Below are positions 1 to 7,625 of a DNA stretch of 38,144 nucleotides, one piece after another. How positions within the stretch are numbered: position 1 is the first letter of the stretch; every line of letters begins with the position of its first letter. Where the stretch lies: the NCBI GenBank assembly GCA_038226175.1, contig JBBRQP010000022.1, positions 1-38,144 of the forward strand, in the 5' to 3' direction. Both the position numbers and the translations under genes were made by a program. The stretch is from JBBRQP01 sp038226175. GTDB taxonomy: Bacteria > Cyanobacteriota > Cyanobacteriia > Gloeobacterales > Anthocerotibacteraceae. The notes beneath the pieces were generated by a model. The model was not told the DNA's origin and did not search any database. It was given only the letters and a program-made list of their open reading frames with translations.

Positions 1-83
1 GCAATTATTCGTTGTGAGCCTTCTTTATTGAAGTAGGCAGCTAAAATCCGTTGGCGCAGATCCACTGAATATGGTTTTCCCAT
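1..83 (-). CDS. IS630-family transposase, N-terminal fragment cut by window edge
   Basis: Read on the minus strand from an ATG at 83, the frame is open to the window edge (27 codons plus two bases). It begins MGKPYSVDLRQRILAAYF and continues with NKEGSQRIIA. The PYS-DLR-R-L-A start and the following G-S-R-IA stretch are the usual opening of the helix-turn-helix of IS630/Tc1-mariner-like transposases. Only the DNA-binding start is visible, so whether the element is intact cannot be judged. Its start codon lies 21 bp beyond the stop of a frameshifted regulator, where a partner toxin gene would usually be expected. Confidence 0.7.
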   Translation of the reverse strand, partial: MGKPYSVDLRQRILAAYFNKEGSQRII

Positions 84-104
84 CACCCTCTCCATTTAGT
101 CCAA

Positions 105-444
105 TTAATATAGCTCTTTCACTTGAAAATTGCTGTAATGAAGTCTCCCGCGCTGGGGCTTGTGAGATTCCCGGAGAATTTCATCAAGGGTGGTAAGCCT
201 TGGGGAGTTTTCTGGGAAGAGGGTCTTAAAGTCATCTAGGGCATCGAGGACAAGGGCAATCTGAAGTAAGCTCGCTAAGGCTGATCTGTCCTGTACGTTC
301 AAAGCGCGTGATCGAACCGAGACTAACGCCTGAACGCGAGGCTAGGCCGATTCGAGAGAGATTGAGAGCCAAGCGTCGAGCTCGGGCACGCTCGGCAATT
401 TGCTGGAGTAGAGTTTCTGGAGTCTCAAAATTTAGGGATAACAT
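105..444 (-). pseudogene. frameshifted XRE-family regulator (HipB-like antitoxin type)
   Basis: Starting at the ATG at 444, the frame gives a helix-turn-helix protein: LLQQIAERARARRLALNLSR, then GLASRSGVSLGSITRFERTG, then QISL. A single extra base near 276 throws it out of frame. The -1/+2 frame then continues correctly with ASLLQIALVLDALDDFKTLF and ends around PRLTTLDEILRES, stopping at 105. Joined, this is a near full-length protein of about 112 aa of the XRE type that usually precedes a HipA- or AbiEii-like toxin. No toxin follows; an IS630 transposase begins 21 bp past the stop. A sequencing error could also explain the shift, but decay beside an IS and another relic is more likely. Confidence 0.7.
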
Positions 445-468
445 GATATCTTTTAAAACCCGCAAAGC

Positions 469-483
469 AGTATAACTGATACT
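469..483. promoter_or_regulatory. inverted repeat upstream of the XRE gene
   Basis: AGTAT-AACTG-ATACT is a perfect 5-bp inverted repeat with a 5-bp spacer, 25 bp upstream of the XRE start at 444. On the minus strand it contains TATACT, a plausible -10 box for that gene. XRE antitoxins commonly bind such sites to repress themselves; that role is inferred. Confidence 0.3.
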
Positions 484-559
484 ATTTTAACTTTTATTAG
501 TATTTATGCTTATTTCATAAAGTGCTCCTATGGCGTGGATAAGTGCATTGTACTTACCC

Positions 560-706
560 ATGAGTCGAACCCACTCTTCCCAACCGTTACTGCTGCGCCT
601 TTTGCATGGTGTCAATGGACTTTTGATGCTAGGGCATCACTGGAGCAGTCACTTGTAACCGCTATGATGGGTGGTTTGGCAAATTACCCTTGGTATTCAT
701 TCCGGG
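560..706 (+). pseudogene. decayed remnant of a cytochrome b561-like membrane cytochrome gene
   Basis: Three consecutive frames read as pieces of one protein. 560-634 gives MSRTHSSQPLLLRLLHGVNG then LLMLG. 636-692 gives ITGAVTCNRYDGWFGKLPL. 689-709 gives LGIHSGK before a stop. I recall the same order (QPLLLRLLHG-N, TG---Y--YDG-FG-LPL, IGIHGTFG) at the start of cyanobacterial cytochrome b/b6-domain (b561-type) proteins, where the H of LLHG would ligate heme. At least two frameshifts and loss of everything after the first helix make it non-functional. It lies wholly inside an apparent N-terminal extension of the downstream pyrimidine gene, which argues that the extension is not real coding sequence. 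Confidence 0.45.
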
Positions 707-768
707 AAGTAGCGACTCCACGGTTCCTTGAATATCGCGTTACGCTAGATATACCTCTGAGCAAGCCC

Positions 769-2208
769 ATGGACTTTGCTGATAAATTAGCCTCAGCAAT
801 TGAACACAATCAAAGTCTTTTGTGTGTCGGATTAGACCCTGACCCGAATTTATTGCCTGAGTGCTATGACCAAAGTGATGACCTCTATGCCAATCTCTGG
901 GCTTGGATGCAGGGCATTATCACCCAAACTGCTACTCTCGCTTGTGCTTACAAGCCAACTTTGGGATTTTATGAAGCTCTGGGCGTAGAAGGGTTTGTGC
1001 TACTCGAAAAAGTACTGACAGCGATTCCGAGCGCGATTCCCGTGATTCTTGATGCCAAACATGGCGATCCGGCAACTAGTGCTGTGTTTGCGCGACAAAT
1101 TTTTGAGGTATGGGGTGTCGATGCCGTTACCCTCATGCCCTACGGTGGACAAGATCATACGGCACCCTTTCTAACTTATCCCACAAAAGCTGTATTTATT
1201 TTGTGTCAAACGCCTGACTTTTCAGCAGCAGTTATTCAAGATTACCCCCTGCCCGAAAACCCCTTGTACCTGCATATCGTCCGTGAAGTAAAAACCTGGG
1301 GATCACCAGAACAACTAGCGCTCGAAATCGGTGCAACCCGACTAGATGCCCTAGCCCGGGTACGTGAACTAGCTCCCGAACGGGTGATCCTAGCACGCGG
1401 ACTCTGGCGCGAAGGCGGAGATTTGACGCAAACCCTACAGGCTGGCCTAAAAACTAGTGGTGATGGTTTGTTAATTCCGGTACCGCACTCAATGCTGAGT
1501 GGTCCTAATGCAATCCAAAAAGTTAATATGTTACGGGAAAAAGTGAATCAGGAGCGCGAACGGATTACCGCCGCAAACACGACTTGTTCAGTTTGGTTAC
1601 CAGATATTTGCTTATTACGTACCCAGCCTTACTTGGACTTAGTATTGCAACTTTATGACTTGGGCTGCATTATGTTTGGCGATTATGTGCAGGCTTCAGG
1701 TGCAACCTTCCCTTATTACGTTGATCTCAGAAACGTTATCTCAAATCCCCAAGTTTTTCAGAAGATGCTCAGTGCCTACGCCGATATTCTCAAAAAGCTA
1801 GACTTTGACAGGATTGCGGGAATTCCCTATGGCTCACTACCGACCGCCGCTGGCTTGGCGTTACGACTCCATCGTCCGATGATCTTTCCGCGCAAAGAAG
1901 TTAAAGCCCATGGCACCAAAAAAGTTGTTGAAGGTGCCTTTGAGATCGGTGAAAAAATTGTGGTCGTTGATGATATTTTAATCACGGGACGTAGCGTTAT
2001 TGAGGGTGCAGAAAAACTAAAATCTGTTGGTCTATTAGTCAAAGATATTGTCGTCTTTATCGACCATGAACATGGTGTCAAAGATGCGGTCTCACAACAG
2101 GGTTATCAAGCCCATGCTGTACTAACGATTACCGATATTATTGATTTACTCGATCAAGCAGGACGATTAACCGAAGCTCAACTAGAGATTTTGAGAGCAA
2201 AACATTGA
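769..2208 (+). CDS. pyrFE: bifunctional orotidine-5'-phosphate decarboxylase / orotate phosphoribosyltransferase
   Basis: This fused enzyme carries out the last two steps of UMP synthesis: orotate plus PRPP to OMP, then OMP to UMP. From the ATG at 769 it is 479 aa. The N-terminal half is decarboxylase, with LLCVGLDPDPN at residues 18-28 and the catalytic DAKHGD at 95-100. The C-terminal half is the phosphoribosyltransferase, with the PRPP-binding VVVDDILITG at about 398-407. The decarboxylase-first order is the one known in cyanobacteria, opposite to animal UMP synthase. An in-frame GTG at 535 would add 78 residues, but that stretch overlies the cytochrome relic and has no counterpart in the family, so the start is placed at MDFADKL. 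The gene stands alone. Confidence 0.93.
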   Translation: MDFADKLASAIEHNQSLLCVGLDPDPNLLPECYDQSDDLYANLWAWMQGIITQTATLACAYKPTLGFYEALGVEGFVLLEKVLTAIPSAIPVILDAKHGDPATSAVFARQIFEVWGVDAVTLMPYGGQDHTAPFLTYPTKAVFILCQTPDFSAAVIQDYPLPENPLYLHIVREVKTWGSPEQLALEIGATRLDALARVRELAPERVILARGLWREGGDLTQTLQAGLKTSGDGLLIPVPHSMLSGPNAIQKVNMLREKVNQERERITAANTTCSVWLPDICLLRTQPYLDLVLQLYDLGCIMFGDYVQASGATFPYYVDLRNVISNPQVFQKMLSAYADILKKLDFDRIAGIPYGSLPTAAGLALRLHRPMIFPRKEVKAHGTKKVVEGAFEIGEKIVVVDDILITGRSVIEGAEKLKSVGLLVKDIVVFIDHEHGVKDAVSQQGYQAHAVLTITDIIDLLDQAGRLTEAQLEILRAKH

Positions 2209-2258
2209 GCTTAGGTGAGTGAAAGATATAAGCTGTTCTCCCCTAAGGCTTGAACTGC
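2195..2258. terminator. possible shared terminator between convergent genes
   Basis: The pyrFE stop is followed by an imperfect stem: GAGCTTAGGTGAG at 2206-2218 pairs loosely with CTCCCCTAAGGCTT at 2238-2251. It lies exactly between the convergent pyrFE and the secreted-protein gene. There is no clear T-tract, so the call is weak. Confidence 0.3.
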
Positions 2259-3901
2259 GTAATATAAGTTCCCCAGTTGGTGATTTCTAGGCGTGGCAAT
2301 GGCGGAATATATTCATTCGCCATCCAAACTGAACCATCTTCTGCGACCCCCGCTGCACCATAATCTCCCCAGCGTCCGACGCCATTACCACCACCCAGGG
2401 GATAGGCTGTAAAGCCATCATCGGGGGCTTGACCAACTGCTGAAATTTGGATGTTACCCGTCGTGGTCTCACTCAAAGGCACAAAAGCCGCGCTCGGAAA
2501 ATAATTAGTCCCCACCAATGTGAAACCCATCGCCCCCTTACCTTGCGCATTGATCCCCAGTGAAGGATAGATGACATTATTTTGTCCGGCGCTGATGTAG
2601 CCTTGGCGCAGGATACTAGCCACGAGATTTTTTCCCTGAAAACCTGGTTGTAGTAAGAAATAGGCAATACCTGCTTTAGTTTGACCCTGGGTGTTAGTGA
2701 GTCCCGTATTCAAAGCCGCCCAAACTTTACCATTGGCGTAGGTAGCGGCTAGAACAGCGGTTTGTCCACTATCGAGCTTCGGCAGCGGCTCACCCAAAGA
2801 CTCGCCCTGCGGATATTTACCCGAACGTTGGTCAGACGCAGGAGGGTAGCTATAGGTTTGGCTATTGACCAGAGTTTTGAGCAGTTTGAGTTGTGGTAGC
2901 GGGCTCTCAAGGGAACTGGTATTTACCAACGCCCAAAGGGCGAGCTTGGTGCCAGTACGCTTTTGGGATGAACTGACAAAATATTCGGTACCGCCTTGTT
3001 GTTGGTCAAAGTTATCACCCGGTGGCGTAATCGTCGGCAAGATGGTGTAACCTTCTCCTTCTGAGCCAAAGGCTGGTAGAAATAATACGGCAGGAGGTAG
3101 CACTCCTGCGACCAGAGCTTGTTTAGAAAATGCATAAATATCCGCACCAGCGTAGCTGCCCTTACCGAATAAATTGCCACTTAGATAAAAGCCATATTTA
3201 TCTGCGCCAACTTGGGTAAAGTCAGGAAAACAGGGACAGCCCGGTACCTGACTATTGGTCGCATCGAGCTTGTAGACGGCAAAATCACCACTGGGGTCAC
3301 TGGTCTGACTTACGGCAATTAAATACTCGCTTTTTTGTAAGCGGGTACTACTGACCCACTCGGCAACAAACCAGCGTTGGGTATCGGCATCATAGTAGGC
3401 TCTCGGATCAGACACAAATGCCTGAGCTGGCAGACCAAAAAATCCGGCTAGTCCGACAGCAGGCGTGACTTGAATACCCTGGGTTGTATAAACAGCTAAT
3501 GAATCATTGACTGCTTCCAAAATATAGCCATTACCCACTGCCAAACCTTGATCTGGGGGTTCCGTCGTAAAACCATTAGCCGTGTCATCTTGTAAGCTAT
3601 TGATACCAGAAAACCCAAACGTAGCCGCTGACCTTTGGGCGGTGATCGGATTAGTACTTGCCCGAGGTAAGGCTAAAGTTTCATTGCCAGCGAGCGTCGG
3701 TCGCTGCGGACGAACATGAATGAGCGGGGTGGGGGTTGTGTGTAGTATCTCAGCCACCGCTAATTTTTTGAGATTTACGATGCCCATCGGCTGCAAAACT
3801 TGGGTTAGCACTTGGCCTGACTCGACAGTGGTCTGAGCGCAAACAGGCAAGATCAAACTTAAACCAAGACTCAAACCCAACACTGACTTGGCAAGCATCA
3901 C
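2243..3901 (-). CDS. secreted protein of unknown function, first tandem paralogue
   Basis: This 552-aa protein has a clear signal peptide: a hydrophobic run LGLSLGLSLILPV ends at a VCA-Q cleavage motif. I do not recognise the family. The mature part is rich in Gly, Tyr and Trp and carries repeated-looking beta motifs: GLAVGNGYILEAVNDSLAVY, SDPRAYYDADTQRWFV, a CPCFPD cysteine pair, PDDGFTAYPLGGG, and GRWGDY followed by an Asp-box-like AEDGSVW. It ends PPLPRLEITNWGTYITQFKP. An extracellular beta-propeller (sialidase/Asp-box-like) fold is my inference. It is a paralogue of the next minus-strand gene, with matching blocks in the same order, so a tandem duplication is clear. A hairpin lies in the 104-bp gap between them. 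Confidence 0.75.
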   Translation of the reverse strand: MMLAKSVLGLSLGLSLILPVCAQTTVESGQVLTQVLQPMGIVNLKKLAVAEILHTTPTPLIHVRPQRPTLAGNETLALPRASTNPITAQRSAATFGFSGINSLQDDTANGFTTEPPDQGLAVGNGYILEAVNDSLAVYTTQGIQVTPAVGLAGFFGLPAQAFVSDPRAYYDADTQRWFVAEWVSSTRLQKSEYLIAVSQTSDPSGDFAVYKLDATNSQVPGCPCFPDFTQVGADKYGFYLSGNLFGKGSYAGADIYAFSKQALVAGVLPPAVLFLPAFGSEGEGYTILPTITPPGDNFDQQQGGTEYFVSSSQKRTGTKLALWALVNTSSLESPLPQLKLLKTLVNSQTYSYPPASDQRSGKYPQGESLGEPLPKLDSGQTAVLAATYANGKVWAALNTGLTNTQGQTKAGIAYFLLQPGFQGKNLVASILRQGYISAGQNNVIYPSLGINAQGKGAMGFTLVGTNYFPSAAFVPLSETTTGNIQISAVGQAPDDGFTAYPLGGGNGVGRWGDYGAAGVAEDGSVWMANEYIPPLPRLEITNWGTYITQFKP

Positions 3902-3952
3902 ACATTTTCCGGGGTGAATTTTCTTAGGATAGCTGAGTTAATGGCTCCGTAG

Positions 3953-3996
3953 GCAAGGGTGGCACGCCTGTTCCAAAAAGCCAATGCCGCCCTTGC
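3953..3996 (-). terminator. strong hairpin between tandem secreted-protein genes
   Basis: GCAAGGGTGGCA (3953-3964) and TGCCGCCCTTGC (3985-3996) form a 12-bp stem with one G-T position and a 20-nt loop. It sits just after the stop of the upstream paralogue (4006) and before the start of the next (3901). No T-run follows, so it may be a terminator, attenuator or mRNA-stabilising hairpin. Confidence 0.4.
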
Positions 3997-4005
3997 TTAA
4001 GTCAA

Positions 4006-5709
4006 CTAGGGTTTAAATTGCGTGATATAGGTTCCCCAGTTAGCAAACTCTGTCCGTGGTAAGGGCGGGATGTATTCTGTACCCAGCCAGATCGTGCCAT
4101 CACTATCTACTGCTGCACCGGAGTAATCTCCCCACCGTCCGGCTCCACTACCGCCATACTGTGGATAGGCCGTAAACCCATCATCAGGAGCCTGACCGAC
4201 GCCAGAGACTTGGATTGGGCCAACAGTTTTAGCTTTATTAAGCCCGATAAAAGCCGAACTCGGAAAATAGTCTGGGCCGAAGAGCGTGAATGTGATTGCA
4301 CCTTGCCCCTTGGCATTGACCCCAATCGCTGAGTAGGTGACACTATTTTTCCCGGCACTGACATAACCTTGGCCGGCAACGGTTGAAGACAAAGTACCGC
4401 CACTCGTGCTAGGCGCAAAAACAAAATAAGCGATGCCATTAGTGGTACTCGTCAATCCTGTGGTCAGAGATACCCAGAGCTTGCCATTGGTAAAAACAGG
4501 CTGGGTCACCCGGTCATCTAAGTTACCATTCATCAACGGCAGCGGTTCGCCCAGAGATTGTCCAAAGGGATAGGAGCCAGGCTTTTGGGGAACGGCTTTA
4601 GGAAAATTGTAGGTCTCGGTTGTGACAAAGGTTTTTTTGAGGGTGACATTGGGGATATTAGTATTAAGGGAACTGGTATTAACTAACGCCCAGACCGCCA
4701 TCCGGTTATCTGAGGTACCCGTGGGGTCAAGGGTGCTGGCAAAATATTCTGTGCCACCATTAGCTGTCTCATAGCTGCCGCCCGGTGGGGTCAAGGCAGG
4801 ATGTACAGCAAATCCTTCACCATTATTGCCAAGTGGTGGGTTGATCTGAGCCACGGGCGGCAGGGTACCTTGGGTGAGGCCAAGTTTGGAAAGTGCATAA
4901 ATATTAGCCCCTGTAAAAGCTCCGGTGAGGATACCAAAGCGATTACTGCTGATATAAAACCCATTTTTATCTGCCCCAATCTGGGGATAATCAGGAAAAC
5001 AAGGACAGCCTTTTACACTCTTATCACTGCTATCGATAGTGTAGATATCAAAGGTTCCCGTAGGGTCAGCAGTTTGACTAACAGCGATATAGGTGCTGGA
5101 TTTTGTATTGCTATTGATTGCCCACTCCACTACAAACCAGCGCTGGGTATCCGGGTCAAAGTAGGCTCTGGGGTCTGACAGAAATACACTGGGGGCTAAG
5201 CCCAAAAATGTTGTGGTCGCCACGGTTGGCACCGCTTGAATTCCGCCTGTTGTATAGATAGCTAGCGAATTATTAACCGCTTCTACCACATAGCCATTAC
5301 CCACGGCCAGAGCATAATCTGGCGGTTCGACAGCGCCGCCAATTAGAGCATTATTTTCCCGCTCACTGATCCCGGCAAAACCAAAAAAATTACCTTTAGC
5401 TAAGGCAAAGTTGGGCTGAGGCAAGCCACTAACTAGAGCAGGAATGGGTGTGAGTTGGGCTTGATTATCGCCCGCTAAAATAGGCTTACGGTTGAAAGGA
5501 CGGACGAATAAACGCGGCTCTGGAGTGACTTTGTTTTTGGGGACAGCCGCTAAAGTTTTTACATTGACTGTGCCAATTTTTTGCAGAATCCCAGGAACTA
5601 TCCGTCCCACAGATTCGGTTTGGGCGACAGCAGGCAAAGTACACAGACCGATGCTAAAAGCTAATAACGATGCAGAAGTGCGGGTAAAGCTAGACACAGA
5701 CATTCTCAC
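4006..5709 (-). CDS. secreted protein of unknown function, second tandem paralogue
   Basis: This 567-aa protein has a signal peptide (LLAFSIGLCTLPAVAQ, cleavage after AVA). It shares its whole layout with the neighbour downstream: YALAVGNGYVVEAVNNSLAI, SDPRAYFDPDTQRWFVVEWA, CPCFPDYPQIGADKNGFY, PDDGFTAYPQYGGSGAGRWG, Asp-box-like DSDGTIW, and the C-terminus NWGTYITQFKP. The conserved CPC pair may form a disulfide outside the cytoplasm. Function is unknown; a beta-propeller-like secreted or surface protein is inferred. It runs divergently from rimP, separated by about 170 bp that include a palindrome. The two copies have diverged considerably, so the duplication is not recent. Confidence 0.75.
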   Translation of the reverse strand: MRMSVSSFTRTSASLLAFSIGLCTLPAVAQTESVGRIVPGILQKIGTVNVKTLAAVPKNKVTPEPRLFVRPFNRKPILAGDNQAQLTPIPALVSGLPQPNFALAKGNFFGFAGISERENNALIGGAVEPPDYALAVGNGYVVEAVNNSLAIYTTGGIQAVPTVATTTFLGLAPSVFLSDPRAYFDPDTQRWFVVEWAINSNTKSSTYIAVSQTADPTGTFDIYTIDSSDKSVKGCPCFPDYPQIGADKNGFYISSNRFGILTGAFTGANIYALSKLGLTQGTLPPVAQINPPLGNNGEGFAVHPALTPPGGSYETANGGTEYFASTLDPTGTSDNRMAVWALVNTSSLNTNIPNVTLKKTFVTTETYNFPKAVPQKPGSYPFGQSLGEPLPLMNGNLDDRVTQPVFTNGKLWVSLTTGLTSTTNGIAYFVFAPSTSGGTLSSTVAGQGYVSAGKNSVTYSAIGVNAKGQGAITFTLFGPDYFPSSAFIGLNKAKTVGPIQVSGVGQAPDDGFTAYPQYGGSGAGRWGDYSGAAVDSDGTIWLGTEYIPPLPRTEFANWGTYITQFKP

Positions 5710-5765
5710 AATACATATCTCGAAGGTTGATCCCCATAATTTTAGAAGAGACGCTGCGCGGCGGG

Positions 5766-5781
5766 TGTACCAAATGGTACA
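5766..5781. promoter_or_regulatory. palindrome between divergent secreted-protein gene and rimP
   Basis: TGTACC-AAAT-GGTACA is a perfect 6-bp inverted repeat in the divergent intergenic region. It could be an operator. It has GTAC half-sites, but their spacing (six bases) does not fit the cyanobacterial LexA box as I know it. Confidence 0.25.
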
Positions 5782-5877
5782 AGTACATTTTTCTTAATGC
5801 CCGCACCCAGCCAATATCCCAGACCTCTGGGCAGTGCTTAGGGGAACTGTTAAACTAAACTCAGGAGTGAGGGGTTT

Positions 5878-6366
5878 GTGGCCCCTATTTTTATGCCCAT
5901 ACAGGTTTATGGTCACTTAATCGAACAGGTTACGGTTCTTGCCCAAAGTCTGGGCGAGGAACTTGCACTTGATGTTGTACAGGTCGCTTACCAAACCCAT
6001 GCCCAGATGCCTGTGTTGCGGGTTGATATCCGTCATCGGGATCATGGAACGGGTCTTGAAGACTGCGCACAATTTAGCCGTCTACTCGAACCCGCTTTGG
6101 ATGAAACTGACTGGTTCGCTGTTCCTTATACCCTCGAAGTCTCAAGTCCCGGTATTGACCGCAAGCTGACTACCGAGCGTGAATTAGCAGCGTTTCGGGG
6201 TTTTCCGGTCTGTGTGACGGGCTACGGCTCTCTGCGTGGTCAAAAAAACTGGGAAGGCACCTTACTCAAACGAGAAAATGACACGCTTTATATCAGCCAT
6301 CAAGGCCGCACTGTGAGCTTTGCTTGGGCTGAAGTAGCCAGTGTCCAACTCATTCCTCACCCCTGA
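5878..6366 (+). CDS. rimP: ribosome maturation factor RimP
   Basis: RimP assists 30S subunit maturation. The protein is 162 aa. The N-terminal domain carries the family pattern VLRVDIRH followed by LEDCAQFSRLLEPALDE and YTLEVSSPGIDRKLTTERE. The SPG-DR-L motif is diagnostic. The C-terminal SH3-like domain follows (WEGTLLKREND, ending VQLIPHP). The start is GTG, preceded by AGGAG ten bases upstream; an in-frame ATG at 5893 is the alternative and would have a poorly placed ribosome site. It is followed 26 bp later by nusA, the usual rimP-nusA pairing. Confidence 0.93.
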   Translation: MAPIFMPIQVYGHLIEQVTVLAQSLGEELALDVVQVAYQTHAQMPVLRVDIRHRDHGTGLEDCAQFSRLLEPALDETDWFAVPYTLEVSSPGIDRKLTTERELAAFRGFPVCVTGYGSLRGQKNWEGTLLKRENDTLYISHQGRTVSFAWAEVASVQLIPHP

Positions 6367-6392
6367 CCACACAACTGAATGGAGTTTACACG

Positions 6393-7541
6393 ATGTCTAT
6401 GGTTCCTTTGCCCGGTCTCGCGGCCCTAATTGATTCCATCAGCAAAAAAAACAATTTACCAACCTCCGCCGTAACTGAGGCGCTCAAACAAGCCTTAGTT
6501 AAGGGCTATGAGCGGTTTCGCAAAACCTATAAAGAAAGCGATGTGACCTTTGATGAGGACTATTTCAGTAACTTTGAAGTGGAACTCGATATGGAAGAAG
6601 AAGGCTTTCGTGTCCTCTCCACCAAAACTATTGTCGAAACCGTAACCACCCAAGATCATGAGATCAGTTTGGCTGAAGTGCGCGAAGTAGTCCCTCAAGC
6701 TGAAGCTGGCGGGGTGGTAGTCGTCGATGTAACGCCCACTAAGAGCGAGTTTGGGCGAATGGCGGCGATTCAGACCAAACAGGTTTTTAACCAACAATTG
6801 CGCGATCAACAGCGCAAAATCATTTTTGAGGAATTTAAAGAACTCGAAGGCACCGTTCTCCAAGCCCGCAGTTTGCGTTTTGAGGGACGCGCCGTCGTGA
6901 TGGGCGTGACTAGTGGTTATGGTCAATCAGAAGTCGAGGCCGAATTACCCCAAAACGAACAACTCCCCGGCGAATCCTATAATCGTACTGGCACGGTCTT
7001 CAAGGTTTTTCTTAAAACTGTTTGGGATACCGCCCGACGTGGCCCTCAGTTGACAGTTTCTCGGGCTGATCCGGGTCTAGTCGTCTATTTATTTGCCAAC
7101 GAAGTCCCAGAAATCGAAGATGAGATTGTGCGTATTGTGGCTGTAGCTCGTGAAGCTAATCCGCCAACCCGCAGTGTCGGCCCACGTACCAAGATTGCCG
7201 TAGATACCCTAGAACGCGATGTTGACCCAGTCGGAGCGTGTATTGGTGCCCGCGGTTCGCGCATTCAGGCTGTTGTCGCCGAATTGCGGGGTGAAAAAAT
7301 TGACGTGATCCGCTGGTCGCCTGACCCATCCACTTATATTGCCAATGCCCTATCACCAGCTAAAGTCATTGAAGTCAAACTCGTTGACCCGGATGCCCGT
7401 CAAGCCCATGTCATTGTCCCTGATGATCAACTCTCATTGGCAATCGGCAAAGAAGGCCAAAATGTGCGCCTGGCTGCTCGGTTGACTGGCTGGAAGATCG
7501 ATATCAAAAAAGTCTCTGAGTACGGCAAGACTGCCGAATAA
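6393..7541 (+). CDS. nusA: transcription termination/antitermination protein NusA
   Basis: NusA binds RNA polymerase and nascent RNA and modulates pausing, termination and antitermination. At 382 aa it has the short cyanobacterial form: N-terminal polymerase-binding domain, S1 domain (about residues 140-200), and two KH domains with GXXG loops (IGARGSRIQAVVAEL and IGKEGQNVRLAARL). The acidic C-terminal repeats of E. coli NusA are missing. It is downstream of rimP. The usual next genes of this operon, ylxR and infB, are absent: a metal transporter follows after 84 bp. Start ATG at 6393 (MSMVPLPG). Confidence 0.95.
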   Translation: MSMVPLPGLAALIDSISKKNNLPTSAVTEALKQALVKGYERFRKTYKESDVTFDEDYFSNFEVELDMEEEGFRVLSTKTIVETVTTQDHEISLAEVREVVPQAEAGGVVVVDVTPTKSEFGRMAAIQTKQVFNQQLRDQQRKIIFEEFKELEGTVLQARSLRFEGRAVVMGVTSGYGQSEVEAELPQNEQLPGESYNRTGTVFKVFLKTVWDTARRGPQLTVSRADPGLVVYLFANEVPEIEDEIVRIVAVAREANPPTRSVGPRTKIAVDTLERDVDPVGACIGARGSRIQAVVAELRGEKIDVIRWSPDPSTYIANALSPAKVIEVKLVDPDARQAHVIVPDDQLSLAIGKEGQNVRLAARLTGWKIDIKKVSEYGKTAE

Positions 7542-7625
7542 ATAAAGATGATTCCTACTCTCAGAGTCGTTCTAGCTAAGGCGGCTCTCAAGCGTTAGTC
7601 TAAGGAAACAACGCGGTCAATTTTC

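Noticed and set aside
4801..5178. 125-codon plus-strand frame inside the second secreted-protein gene
   Set aside because: The opposite strand has a coherent signal peptide and paralogue match; this frame has neither.
5764..5787. LexA (SOS) box upstream of rimP
   Set aside because: GTAC half-sites are six or two bases apart, not the spacing of the cyanobacterial LexA box.
6495..6926. 143-codon frame antisense to nusA
   Set aside because: It lies entirely within nusA, whose identity is certain; its composition looks like an antisense shadow.
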